A stretch of DNA of 64,000 bases from Corallococcus silvisoli (GCF_009909145.1 NZ_JAAAPJ010000009.1:124001-188000), one strand, 5' to 3'; positions 16,501 through 27,605 are shown, counted from the first letter of the stretch. Program-made: numbers and translations. Notes: generated from the letters alone by a model not told the origin.

Positions 16501-18422
16501 TTCAACCCCGCCAGCGCGGCCTTGGCTTCGGAGGCGGAGGCGGAGAGCGCGCCCGCCTGTCCATCCAGCGCGTTGAGCGCGCCCGTCAGCTTCGCGCGGG
16601 ACTCGGCGGCCTGGGCCTTCACCTTGGCCTCCGCCGCGGCGAGGGCCGCGCCCGTCTCCTCCGTCGCCGCGTTCAGCTTCGCGTTCACCTCCGCGGTGGA
16701 CGCCTTGTAGGCCGCCGTCGCGTCGCCCACCGCGCCCTCCACGCCCGCGGTGAGGTCGCCCTTGGCCGTCTCCACCTGCGGCGTCACGTCATACGTGGGC
16801 GTGGTCGCCACGCCGCCGGGGTTCTCCTTCGTCTGGATGAGGAGGTGGCCCTCGGAGAGGCGGATGATCTCCGTGTCGTTGGAGTTCACCCGTCCCAGGT
16901 TCCACACCGGCTTGTTGTCCTGGAAGTCGTGCGTCAGCGCCGTCTGGTTCGCGCCGTTCTTGCCGAAGAGGATCTGATCGCCCTGGCTGTCCTGGGGCAT
17001 GCGCACGCCGTCCCCCCAGTCCAGGAAGCGGTGCAGCTCCGCGTACTCGAAGTGGAGCGCGATGAGCGCCCGCTCGTTCTTGTACGGAGGGAAGTAGAAC
17101 GTCCCCGGGAACAGGCCGGGCTCCGCCGGCACGCTCACCGTCTTGTTCCACAGCGGCACCGTCACCCGGTAGTTCGTCACCGACGTCTTCGCGTCGTCCA
17201 CCTGGAGGTAGATGCGATCCGTGGCCTCGCCGCCGGGGCTGTGCACCTTGCCCTCGACATAGATGGGGTAGCGGGGCGGGCGGTACGCGGGCAGCGCCGG
17301 CACCGGATCCGACTTCTGCTCCAGCAGCACGGACAGCGTGACCTCGTAGCCCGCCGTCGCCTCCTGCTGTCCGTCATGCGGGCCGGCCTGGAGGCCCGCG
17401 CCTTCGAAGGACAGCTCCGCCACGCGCAGGTCCTCGCCCAGTCCCACCAGGTCAGGGCTCCACAGGGGCCCGTCCAGTTTGATCAGCGAGCCCGGATGCA
17501 GGGCCACCGGCGGCACGTCGAGGAACGTCAGCCGCAGGCGCCGCTTGCGCACGCGCAGGCGCTCCTTCTCCAGCGACTGGCGCTGCTCCGCCTCCGCCGC
17601 GATGGGCGTGCGCACCAGCACGTCGTGCTGGATGCCCGCCACCGCTTGCGCCTGCTCCAACGCCACCGTCGTCGCCCCGGCACCGAAGCCGTTGAGCACC
17701 CGCGTGCCGTGGCGGATGACCGGCGGCAGCTCCACGTCCACGCGCTCCACGTGCCTGCGGCTGAGCGCCGTCACGGAGCCCGCCGCCGGCTTCTTCGCGG
17801 AGAAGGTGTACGTGTCCGTGGGGCTGTCGTACGTCAGCACTCCGCCGCGCGTGTCCACGTACCAGATGACGAAGTCGTAGAAGCTCGCGGACGGGACGTC
17901 CTCCCCGATGCCCAGGCACACCAACGCCTGCCTGGCGTCCAGCGCATCCCAGTCGTACGCGAGCAGCAGGCCGCCCGGCTTGTGCGCGTCCAGCAGCTCC
18001 GACAGCTTCTTCGCCGTGTGCAGCTCCACGGGGCGGTGCTGCGTCCAGAGCACCCGCGCCGGGTCCTCGAACGTCACCGTGTACTGGCGGAAGGCCACGG
18101 CTACGGAGTCCTTGTGGCCGTGCGCGGTGCCGCTCACGCGCTTCTCCGTCACGATGCCCTGCACCAGGAGCGGCGTGGGCGGCGGGTCGTACACCCCCGA
18201 CAGGGCCAGGCGCACCCGCACCAGGTCCGGCTTGCTGAACGCGGTGAAGAGCGCCGCGTCCGCCTTCTCCAGCGACGTCCAGAACGACAGCGTGCAGCGG
18301 AAGCCGGTGGGCGTCATCCGCAGCGAGAAGTCCCGCACCTGTCCGCCGGGAATCGGGAACGCCTGCTCGCCCGCGGTGACGGTCAGCTCCAGCTTCAGCT
18401 TTTCGGAGAAGGGGAGCGTCAT
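16497..18422 (-). CDS. vgrG: Second VgrG spike protein with alanine-rich helical C-terminal tail
   Basis: The 641-residue product aligns by eye with VgrG1 throughout the gp27 and OB-fold parts. Shared features are YTVTFEDPARVLWTQHRP, SFYDFVIWYVDTRGG, FYFPPYKNERALIALHFEY, and an end of the core at LSEGHLLIQTKENPG. Beyond about residue 540 there is no beta-helix. Instead about 100 residues of alanine-rich helix follow (for example NAATEETGAALAAAEAKV). This tail resembles the composition of the downstream coiled-coil protein, so the two may bind through helices. The gene follows the MshEN-domain gene by seven bases and overlaps the coiled-coil gene. Confidence 0.88.
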   Translation of the reverse strand: MTLPFSEKLKLELTVTAGEQAFPIPGGQVRDFSLRMTPTGFRCTLSFWTSLEKADAALFTAFSKPDLVRVRLALSGVYDPPPTPLLVQGIVTEKRVSGTAHGHKDSVAVAFRQYTVTFEDPARVLWTQHRPVELHTAKKLSELLDAHKPGGLLLAYDWDALDARQALVCLGIGEDVPSASFYDFVIWYVDTRGGVLTYDSPTDTYTFSAKKPAAGSVTALSRRHVERVDVELPPVIRHGTRVLNGFGAGATTVALEQAQAVAGIQHDVLVRTPIAAEAEQRQSLEKERLRVRKRRLRLTFLDVPPVALHPGSLIKLDGPLWSPDLVGLGEDLRVAELSFEGAGLQAGPHDGQQEATAGYEVTLSVLLEQKSDPVPALPAYRPPRYPIYVEGKVHSPGGEATDRIYLQVDDAKTSVTNYRVTVPLWNKTVSVPAEPGLFPGTFYFPPYKNERALIALHFEYAELHRFLDWGDGVRMPQDSQGDQILFGKNGANQTALTHDFQDNKPVWNLGRVNSNDTEIIRLSEGHLLIQTKENPGGVATTPTYDVTPQVETAKGDLTAGVEGAVGDATAAYKASTAEVNAKLNAATEETGAALAAAEAKVKAQAAESRAKLTGALNALDGQAGALSASASEAKAALAGLK

Positions 18423-18429
18423 GCCGTCC

Positions 18430-19200
18430 TCACCGGGCCTTCGCCTGGACCTCCTCGCGGGTGAGGGCCCCCCGGGCCTCCAGCGCGTCCATCATCGCGC
18501 GCATCACCCGGGCCTGCTGCGCCACCATGCGCTCCAGGTCCGCCACCTGCTGCGTGAGGGCCTCCACCCTCGACGCCAGCTCCAGGTCTCGCGCGGGCGC
18601 CGGGGCCTGGGCACGCGGGGGTGGGGGAGGCGGCGGCTCCGACTGCGGCGGGGCCAGCTCGAAGGTGGCCTCCTCCATGCCGAAGCTCAGCGGCGTGGCG
18701 GCCGTGGAGGTGACCTCGCCGTGGTAGTGGTGCCGGATGGCGCGCTCGATGGAGGACGCGGTCGCCACCACCACCTGGAGCTTCTGGCCGGAGTGGAACG
18801 CCAGCTCCTGGAGGGACTCCACGTTGGTGGGATCCGAGGTCGCGACGGTGAGCGTCTTGGTCCCGGGCTCGTAGGCGATGGGGAAGACGGTGTAGCGCTC
18901 GGCGATGTCCACGCGCAGCGCCTGGAGGGCGGACGGGACGGGGAGGTGCACGTCCAGCTCCACGGTGGGGATGGCCAGCTGCCGCGACAGGGCGTGCACC
19001 ATGGAGCTTTCGTCCACGTAGCCCATCTGCACCAGGGTGAGCCCCAGGCGGCCGCCCCACTTGCGTTGCTCGGAGAGCGCGGTGCGCAGCTGGGACTCGG
19101 TCAGCAGCCCGGCATCCATCAGGATCTCTCCCAGCCGCCGCTTGCGGTTGGGGCCCGGGCCGGGGGGAACGGAAGAGGGAGGATTCACGCCCGGGAGCAT
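18430..19200 (-). CDS. MshEN (GspE N-terminal) domain protein, possible c-di-GMP sensor
   Basis: The 256-residue product contains two tandem motif copies near residues 22-80, RLGEILMDAGLLTESQLRTA and GRLGLTLVQMGYVDESSMVH, followed by RQLAIPTVELD. This matches the GspE/PilB/MshE N-terminal domain, some members of which bind cyclic di-GMP through paired RLG...L..G...L...L..Q motifs. There is no ATPase domain. A proline-rich linker (about 182-200) leads to a C-terminal helix (LASRVEALTQQVADLERMV). ATG at 19200 is chosen over longer upstream frames because the domain begins soon after it. It heads the vgrG2 transcription unit. Confidence 0.8.
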   Translation of the reverse strand: MLPGVNPPSSVPPGPGPNRKRRLGEILMDAGLLTESQLRTALSEQRKWGGRLGLTLVQMGYVDESSMVHALSRQLAIPTVELDVHLPVPSALQALRVDIAERYTVFPIAYEPGTKTLTVATSDPTNVESLQELAFHSGQKLQVVVATASSIERAIRHHYHGEVTSTAATPLSFGMEEATFELAPPQSEPPPPPPPRAQAPAPARDLELASRVEALTQQVADLERMVAQQARVMRAMMDALEARGALTREEVQAKAR

Positions 19201-19291
19201 AGCAGCGCGGGATGTTCCCCAGGCGTCTTCAGGGCTTCCGGGGCGGGCCGCAAACGGGCCAGGGCTTCGGGGATGGGTTAGCGTGAGGCCC

Positions 19292-20125
19292 ATGGTGCGA
19301 AGCCGAAGCCTTCTTTTCGCGGCAGTCCTCCTCACCTTCACCGCCGGTTGCGCCTCGCAGCGACTCTCCGGCGCGGACCTGGACCGGGTCCAGCGGCCCG
19401 CCTTCATCTCCCGCATCGAGGATGGCGCGGGCCCCAAGAGCCGGGTGTTCCAGGATGACAGCGCCTACTCCGGCAAGCTCAAGAAGCTGGAGGCCAAGGA
19501 GGCCGACCGCCGGCTCACCGTGAAGCTGCAACAGGCGGTGACGCGCTTCGAGCTCTCCGAGCGCCTGCGCGTCACCACCCTGTCTCGCCTGCCCGAAGAG
19601 GCCCCCTGGACGGACGCGGTGGATCCCGCCCGGGTGGCGTCCTCGCTGGAGAGCTTCCTGGTGGAGGAGGTGCCCGCCAACGCGCCGGACTACGACCTGA
19701 TGGCCCCGCTGGGCGCGGACACCATCGTGGAGTTCGTCATCCAGGACTTCGGCATGCGCAGCGAGGGCGGACACGCCGGCGCCTACCTCAAGGGTTACGG
19801 GCGCATGTTCCGGCTGGACGGGCGCAAGGAGCTGTGGCGCAGGCCGTTCCACCTGGACGCGGTGGAGCAGGGCGCGCCGCACCTGGATCCGTTCAAGGTC
19901 GGCAAGGAGCCGGAGCTGTTCCGCCTGGCGATGACGGACCTCATCGACAAGGTGGCGGACATGTTCGTGAAGGACCTGACGCCCCAGAACCGCAAGGGCT
20001 CGGCCCCCACGGGCAGCGCCGCCGCGGACACCGTGCCCTCCGCCGTCACGCCCGCGTCAGTGGCGCCGCTGACCCCGCCCGAGCGCCAGCTGCCCCCCGG
20101 CGAGCTGCCGGATCCGGACGCCTGA
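19292..20125 (+). CDS. Predicted lipoprotein of unknown function
   Basis: The 277-residue product has a clear lipoprotein signal (MVRSRSLLFAAVLLTFTAGC). The mature domain contains MAPLGADTIVEFVIQDFGMR and GYGRMFRLDGRKELWRR, a pattern typical of proteins that report or combine string-like outer-membrane values, but I cannot name the family. The tail is proline/alanine-rich. The ATG at 19292 is set by the signal sequence. It is divergent from the MshEN gene and convergent with the permease gene at 20136. Confidence 0.75.
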   Translation: MVRSRSLLFAAVLLTFTAGCASQRLSGADLDRVQRPAFISRIEDGAGPKSRVFQDDSAYSGKLKKLEAKEADRRLTVKLQQAVTRFELSERLRVTTLSRLPEEAPWTDAVDPARVASSLESFLVEEVPANAPDYDLMAPLGADTIVEFVIQDFGMRSEGGHAGAYLKGYGRMFRLDGRKELWRRPFHLDAVEQGAPHLDPFKVGKEPELFRLAMTDLIDKVADMFVKDLTPQNRKGSAPTGSAAADTVPSAVTPASVAPLTPPERQLPPGELPDPDA

Positions 20126-20135
20126 GGCGCGGGGA

Positions 20136-21383
20136 TTAGAACAGGGCGTGCTCCGCGAGGAGCACGCCCAGGCCCACGACGAAGCTGAGGAGGGTGACGG
20201 GCACGCCCACGCGCAGGTACTCGACGAAACCCATGCGGACCTTGCCGCGCGCGGCCTCGAAGACGATGAGGTTCGCCACGCTGCCCACCAGCGTGAGGTT
20301 GCCCGCGAGCGTGGAGCCCAGCGCGAGCACCTGCCACGCCAGCTCCGGCTCCTGCATGGACGGCACCCAGGCGCGCGCCAGCATCACGAAGGGCACGTTG
20401 CTGAAGAGGTTGGACGCCACGAGCGTGAGGAACGCGAAGCCCAGCGTCTCACGCAACGGGGGCCCGGCCATCAACGGGGAGAAGACGTGGCGGATCTTCT
20501 CCGCCCAGCCCGCCTGGTTCACCCCGAAGACGACGACGAAGAGGCTGGCGAAGAAGAGCAGCAGCACCCAGTCCACGCGCTCCAGGGCCTCGCGCGAGTC
20601 GTGTCCGGACAGGGTCATCACCAGCACCCCGCCCGCGAGCGCGCTCCAGCTCATGGGCAGGCCCGCGAAGAACGCCACCACCACGCCCAGCAGGCCCCCC
20701 AGTCCCAGCGTGAGCAGCCGGCGGTCCACTTCGAGCGGGGGAGGGTGCGCGTCGAAGTGCGCGGCCGGAAGCTGCTTGCGGAAGAGGTACAGCAGCGCCC
20801 CGGCGACGATGGCCGTGGAGAGCAGGGCGGGCAGCGCCATGTACCCGGCGAACCGCGCGTAGCCCAGGCCTGACGCCCCTTGAATCAGCATGTTCTGCGG
20901 GTTGCCGGTGAAGGTGGCCACGGAGCCGCTGTTGCTGCCCATGCACAGCGCGAGCAGGTACGGCGCGGGAGGCAGGCGCGCGTCCTCCACCACCGCCAGC
21001 ACCAGCGGCGTGAGGAAGAGGCACACGGTGTCGTTGACGAGGAACGCGGACAGGAACGCGCTCACGAACGTGACGGCCACCAGGAGCAGCCGCGGCGTGT
21101 GGGCGACACGAAGGGCCTTGGCCCCGGCGACGCGGAAGAAGTTCGCCTGCGCCAGGTACACGGCCAGCAGCATCATCCCCAGCAGCAGGACGAGCGTGTC
21201 CATGTCGATGGCCTGCCCGTCCCGGTTCGCGCTGTGGCCGAAGACCTCCGAGGGCGTGACGACGCCCGCGACGACCATCAGCGTGGCGCCCAGCAGCGCG
21301 CCCCCGGGACGGTCCAGCTTGATGAAGGGCAAACGCGCCCCGGCGATGAAGAGGTACGTAAAGAGGAAGATCGCGAGCGCCAC
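20136..21383 (-). CDS. ArsB/NhaD-type ion-transporter-superfamily permease
   Basis: The 415-residue product is a polytopic membrane protein with about eleven hydrophobic segments. It carries features of the ion transporter superfamily (ArsB, NhaD, CitM): the region FLVNDTVCLFLTPLVLAVV, the signature GSNSGSVATFTGNPQNMLI, and its mirror-like second-half counterpart LGSTLAGNLTLVGSVANLIV. Such proteins move arsenite, sodium/protons or dicarboxylates across the inner membrane; the substrate here cannot be told. The start is GTG at 21383. No arsenic regulator or ATPase is adjacent, so an arsenic role is not supported. Confidence 0.85.
   Translation of the reverse strand: MALAIFLFTYLFIAGARLPFIKLDRPGGALLGATLMVVAGVVTPSEVFGHSANRDGQAIDMDTLVLLLGMMLLAVYLAQANFFRVAGAKALRVAHTPRLLLVAVTFVSAFLSAFLVNDTVCLFLTPLVLAVVEDARLPPAPYLLALCMGSNSGSVATFTGNPQNMLIQGASGLGYARFAGYMALPALLSTAIVAGALLYLFRKQLPAAHFDAHPPPLEVDRRLLTLGLGGLLGVVVAFFAGLPMSWSALAGGVLVMTLSGHDSREALERVDWVLLLFFASLFVVVFGVNQAGWAEKIRHVFSPLMAGPPLRETLGFAFLTLVASNLFSNVPFVMLARAWVPSMQEPELAWQVLALGSTLAGNLTLVGSVANLIVFEAARGKVRMGFVEYLRVGVPVTLLSFVVGLGVLLAEHALF
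20144..20169. terminator. Perfect 11-bp hairpin at a convergent gene end
   Basis: GGGCGTGCTCC (20144-20154) pairs exactly with GGAGCACGCCC (20159-20169) around the loop GCGA. It lies just beyond the lipoprotein stop and inside the last codons of the opposing permease gene, so it could serve both transcripts. No T-run is present on either side. Confidence 0.45.
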
Positions 21384-21536
21384 GGGCGCGGGACACTAGC
21401 CCTCTTCCCAGGGGATTTCCGCAGCCGACGTGAAAACCTCCTGGGTCCGACACACGCGTGGGCGATGCCCGGCCCACCCACGGCCCGCTCCCGAACACGG
21501 CCGAGCGGGCCAGGGGGTACTCCAGCGGCGAGGGGC

Positions 21537-22316
21537 CTAGCAGCCGTTGCCGTGGCCGCCACCGCCAACGGGACGCTGCATGAAGTGGAGGGAGTCGGCA
21601 CCCTGGTTGACGGCGCTCGCCGCCCCCTGGAGCGCGTCACCGGTGGAGTATACGGTGATGAGGGACTGGCCCTCCTTGAGCGCCACGGGGACCGTGAAGC
21701 TCACGCGCTCGCCCGGCGCCAGGACGAAGACGCCCTCCTTCACGGGGCGCAGCGACTTCATCAGCGCCGCGTTCACGGACGAGAGCGCCTCCAGCTTGAG
21801 CGGGGCATCCACCACGGCGAAGCGCACGTCGCGCAGGCGGATGGACACCTGCGCCTCCATCACGTTGGTGAAGTCGATGATGGGCAGGCGGCCCGACACG
21901 TAGGTGAGGTTGTGCGTCACGTTGTGCAGGACGCTGTTGGCCAGCCGGCCATGGGACTTCGTCGTCCAGTACATGTCCTTGACCGTGCTGTCGCAGTCCT
22001 GCGTGCTCCAGCCGATGTGGATGGTCCGGCCCGGCGGGATGGGCGAGTCCATGCCGTCGATGTTCATCCAGTGGATGATCGTGTCACCGGACGCGGGATG
22101 CGACTCCTGCACGTCGGTGAAGTACCCATCGAGCGGCCCCCCCTGGTAGCCGTTGAACGTGCTGGCGAGGGTCTCGTTGCCACTGAGGACCACCGCCACG
22201 TCGTACGCCGTGGTGGTGCCCGTGTTCTTCAGGTCGACGTTGTACTCGTAGGCGAGCGCACCCTGGGTGGCGAGCGCCAACGCGAGCGCGGACAGACGAA
22301 AGGCGGGGGTCTTCAT
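21537..22316 (-). CDS. Secreted protein of unknown function with C-terminal glycine/histidine tail
   Basis: The 259-residue product starts with a signal peptide (MKTPAFRLSALALALATQGALA, likely cut after ALA). Its mature part begins YEYNVDLKNTGTTTAYDVAV, resembling a beta-sandwich domain. It ends in GGGGHGNGC, a short glycine/histidine tail with a terminal cysteine. I do not recognise the family. ATG at 22316 is chosen because the signal peptide begins there; the frame extends further upstream without support. A sigma-54-like promoter lies about 75 bases upstream. Confidence 0.75.
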   Translation of the reverse strand: MKTPAFRLSALALALATQGALAYEYNVDLKNTGTTTAYDVAVVLSGNETLASTFNGYQGGPLDGYFTDVQESHPASGDTIIHWMNIDGMDSPIPPGRTIHIGWSTQDCDSTVKDMYWTTKSHGRLANSVLHNVTHNLTYVSGRLPIIDFTNVMEAQVSIRLRDVRFAVVDAPLKLEALSSVNAALMKSLRPVKEGVFVLAPGERVSFTVPVALKEGQSLITVYSTGDALQGAASAVNQGADSLHFMQRPVGGGGHGNGC

Positions 22317-22388
22317 GGTGGGAGTTCGCCATGGGCCGCGGGGGAACGCAGGAGCGCGTGGGCCGGGCTCATGACGTGGAAAAGCAAG

Positions 22389-22404
22389 TGCATCGCGAAT
22401 GCCA
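22389..22404 (-). promoter_or_regulatory. Candidate sigma-54 (-24/-12) promoter for the secreted protein gene
   Basis: Read on the - strand the site is TGGCATTCGCGATGCA. It keeps the invariant GG and GC pairs at the correct spacing and matches 9 of 12 defined positions of TGGCACG-N4-TTGCA. Inferred transcription start is near 22377, giving a leader of about 60 bases. Confidence 0.42.
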
Positions 22405-22552
22405 CTCAAATCATGAGAGGACAGCAAGAACAGGCCTGGGCCCTGCTGTGACGGAAACGGCTACAGGAGAGCGCCCGGCTGTGGCGTGCGGGGTCAGTCA
22501 CGCCGCGTCAGGTCCGCGCGAGCGGCGGAGACGTGGCGCGTTGTCCTTCCCG

Positions 22553-22566
22553 GTACACGTCTGTAC
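22553..22566. promoter_or_regulatory. Inverted repeat just upstream of mrfA
   Basis: GTACA (22553-22557) and TGTAC (22562-22566) form an exact inverted repeat with a 4-base centre, ending 13 bases before the mrfA ATG. Its position over the leader would suit a repressor; no regulator can be named. Confidence 0.3.
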
Positions 22567-22579
22567 AGTGCCCAGCCCT

Positions 22580-25000
<2,421 letters not shown>

Positions 25001-25016
25001 GGAGCACGGGCGGCGC

Positions 25017-26669
25017 ATGGACCTGAAGCGCAAGCTGTCCCGACTCACCAGCGCGGGCCCCGGCAGTCAGGCCAGGGCGCCGGTGAACACCGTGGCGGAG
25101 ACGCCGACGGCCGAGGCGCCGTCCGTCGCGGCGAGTCCGGCATCGGTCGTGTCGCCGAGGGCCCCGGACACCGTGGCGACGCATCCGCCCGCCGCGCGCA
25201 CGCACGCAGCACCGCCCCCATCGGGCGTCCGCGTGGAAGAGGCGGGGACGACGACGATCGCGGAGGTCCTGGTCCAGGCGCTGCGAAAACGCCTGTCGAT
25301 GGACGGGGAGGATGGGCCCTCGCTCGAAGGGGAGGTTCGTCCGGAAGAGACTCGTGATCCGGCGCCTCCGGACGCGCGGGCCCGGGCGGATGGGCTCGTG
25401 GACCTTCGAGAGGAGGCCCGGCGGCGGCTCGCGGCGCGGAAGGCGGAAGCGACGCAGGGCGCGAGCGATCCGCGCGTGGCGGAGCTGCGCAAGCTGCTGT
25501 CGTTCTGGGCGGAGCGGCAGGGCACGTCGTCCGCCCGGCGCGCGGTGGCCCCTGTTCCCGAGCCCCGGGCCCTGCCGGTGGAGGCGCGGTCGACGCCGCA
25601 CGGCACGGTGCACGTCGCGGATCAGCTGTACGCGGCGGATCACCATCACGGCACGGCGCCGGTCGCGGCCGCGCTCGACGTGGAGGCGCGGCTGGTGGCG
25701 GGGCTCGCGCTGCATCCGGAGCTGGAGTCGGTGGACTTCACGCGGATGCTGATGCTGGACACGGAGACGACGGGGCTGGCGGGAGGCACGGGCACGGTGC
25801 CCTTCCTGGTGGGGCTGGCGTGGTTCGAGGGCCGTTCCCTCCGCGTGCAGCAGCTCTTCCTGCGGCGCATGGGCGAAGAAGCGCCGATGTTGCGGCTCCT
25901 CGCCGAGCGCATGGCGTCGTCGTCGTGTCTGGTCACGTACAACGGCAAGAGCTTCGACTGGCCGCTGTTGCGCACGCGGTTCGTGCTCAACCGCGTGCCG
26001 GTGCCGAAGGAGCTGCCCCACCTGGACCTGCTGCACTGCGCGCGACGCGTGTTCAAGCACCGGGGCGAGGGCGCGCGGCTCGTGCACCTGGAGTCGAAGG
26101 TGCTGGGGCATCACCGGGTGGACGACGTGGACGGCTCGCTCATCCCGGAGCTGTACTTCCGCTTCCTGCGAGGCACGGACGGCTCGGAGCTGGTGCCGGT
26201 GCTGGAGCACAACCAGAAGGACCTGCTGCTGTTGGCCGCGCTGCTGGGAGATCTGGTGCGCCGCTTCCAGTCAGAGGGCACGGAGCGGCAGGACCCCAGG
26301 GACCTGCTCGGCTTCGCGCAGGTGGCGGAGCGGGCAGGGGACTCGGAGCGGGCGCTCACCTTCGCGAAGGCGGCGGCGGAGGGCGGGGGACCGGTGGGCA
26401 TCGAAGCGCTGGTGGTGGCCTCACGTCTCTGCCGCAGAGCGGGGGACTGCGAGGCGGCGGTGGCGCACCTCCAGCGGGCGCTCACCTTCGCGAAGCCGGG
26501 ACAGGGCGCGGTGCTGCACCTGTCGCTGACGAAGCTCTACGAGCACTCGCTGAAGGACCTGCCCCGGGCCCTGTACCACGCGAGGCTGGCCGCGCCGGAG
26601 GAGCCGCCGCAGGATCATCAGCTCCGCCTGGAGCGCCTGGAGCGCAGGCTCGCGCGTCAGGGCGCGTGA
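25017..26669 (+). CDS. mrfB: DEDD-type exonuclease MrfB (YprB-like) with TPR-like tail
   Basis: MrfB is a metal-dependent exonuclease acting with MrfA in DNA damage repair. The 550-residue product has a low-complexity N-terminal region (1-240), then an RNase H-like exonuclease domain with LMLDTETTGLAGGTGTV (catalytic DTE near 248), SCLVTYNGKSFDWPLLRTRF, and HNQKDLLLLAALL (late acidic motif near 397). A helical repeat region follows (about 420-545), resembling TPRs. The ATG at 25017 follows the mrfA stop by 16 bases. It converges on the LysR gene with only three bases between stops. Confidence 0.85.
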   Translation: MDLKRKLSRLTSAGPGSQARAPVNTVAETPTAEAPSVAASPASVVSPRAPDTVATHPPAARTHAAPPPSGVRVEEAGTTTIAEVLVQALRKRLSMDGEDGPSLEGEVRPEETRDPAPPDARARADGLVDLREEARRRLAARKAEATQGASDPRVAELRKLLSFWAERQGTSSARRAVAPVPEPRALPVEARSTPHGTVHVADQLYAADHHHGTAPVAAALDVEARLVAGLALHPELESVDFTRMLMLDTETTGLAGGTGTVPFLVGLAWFEGRSLRVQQLFLRRMGEEAPMLRLLAERMASSSCLVTYNGKSFDWPLLRTRFVLNRVPVPKELPHLDLLHCARRVFKHRGEGARLVHLESKVLGHHRVDDVDGSLIPELYFRFLRGTDGSELVPVLEHNQKDLLLLAALLGDLVRRFQSEGTERQDPRDLLGFAQVAERAGDSERALTFAKAAAEGGGPVGIEALVVASRLCRRAGDCEAAVAHLQRALTFAKPGQGAVLHLSLTKLYEHSLKDLPRALYHARLAAPEEPPQDHQLRLERLERRLARQGA

Positions 26670-26672
26670 GCG

Positions 26673-27572
26673 TCAGGGACCCGGCGCGCGGCTGTTGCTG
26701 AAGAGGTGCTTCGCCATGAAGTCCACGAACACGCGCAGCTTGGGAGACAGGTAGCGGCTGGACGGCCATAGCATCCGGAACGTGCCTTCGTGCTGCGTGT
26801 GCTGTTCGAGCACCGTCACGAGCGTGCCGTCCGCGAGCTGGCGGCGAATGGCGAAGTCCGGCAGGCAGGTGATGCCGAGCCCCTGTTCGGCCATGAAGAT
26901 GAGCGGCTCGATGGTGTTCGCGACCGCCGTCGTCGGCAGCTCCAGCTCCTTGCGCCCGCGTCGCAGGGGCCAGCGCTCCAGCTTGCCGTTGCTCGCGAAG
27001 CGGTGATGCAGGCACGCGTGGGCGCGCAGGTCCTCCGGCTTCCGGGGCGTCCCGCTTCGCGCGAGGTAGCCGGGCGATCCCACGAGCGTGAGCCGAAAGG
27101 TGCCCAGCACCCGCGTCATCAACCGGGAGTCGCGCACCTCGCCCGCGCGCACGACGCCGTCGAAGCCCTCATCAATCACATCGACGATGCGATCGGAGAA
27201 GTCGAGGTCGAGCTCGATCTCCGGATACGCGCGCATGAAGGCGCTCAGCGTCGGCATCATCAACATGCCGGCCAGGGGCATGCTGACGCGCAGCTTGCCG
27301 CGCGGCGCGCCTTGCGTCTGCGCGAGCTCCAGCTCCGCGGCCTCGACCTCACAGAAGATGCGCCGGCAGCGTTCGAGGAAGAGCGAGCCCTCCGGCGTCA
27401 GGGTGATGGTGCGCGTCGAGCGGTGGAAGAGCCTCACCCCCAGCCGCTCTTCCAGCCGGGCGACGGCCTTCCCGATGGCCGACGACGACACCCCCAGCTG
27501 CCGTCCGGCGGCCGTGAAGCTGCGCGCATCCGCGGCCTGAACGAAGGCGTTGAGTGAGCCGAGGCTGTCCAT
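26673..27572 (-). CDS. LysR-family transcriptional regulator
   Basis: LysR regulators bind DNA through an N-terminal winged helix and sense a small molecule with a periplasmic-binding-like domain. The 299-residue product has the standard head (MDSLGSLNAFVQAADARSF, then VSSSAIGKAVARLEERLGV and LFHRSTRTITLT). The effector domain has the usual GFDGVVRAGEV and EPLIFMAEQGLGITCLPDF segments. ATG at 27572 is preferred; a GTG at 27581 would add three residues. It is divergent from an MFS exporter gene, the classic arrangement in which the regulator controls the transporter. Confidence 0.92.
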   Translation of the reverse strand: MDSLGSLNAFVQAADARSFTAAGRQLGVSSSAIGKAVARLEERLGVRLFHRSTRTITLTPEGSLFLERCRRIFCEVEAAELELAQTQGAPRGKLRVSMPLAGMLMMPTLSAFMRAYPEIELDLDFSDRIVDVIDEGFDGVVRAGEVRDSRLMTRVLGTFRLTLVGSPGYLARSGTPRKPEDLRAHACLHHRFASNGKLERWPLRRGRKELELPTTAVANTIEPLIFMAEQGLGITCLPDFAIRRQLADGTLVTVLEQHTQHEGTFRMLWPSSRYLSPKLRVFVDFMAKHLFSNSRAPGP

Positions 27573-27589
27573 GCGTGCCACCTTGATTG

Positions 27590-27605
27590 CGGACTTTCTT
27601 GTCCG
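27590..27605. promoter_or_regulatory. Inverted repeat in the lysR-MFS intergenic region
   Basis: CGGAC (27590-27594) and GTCCG (27601-27605) face each other across six bases, 18 bases beyond the lysR start. This is a candidate LysR-type operator serving the divergent pair. Confidence 0.35.

Noticed and set aside
20136..21383. Arsenite pump ArsB
   Set aside because: The superfamily fold fits, but no arsenic regulator, reductase or ATPase gene is linked, so the substrate is left open.
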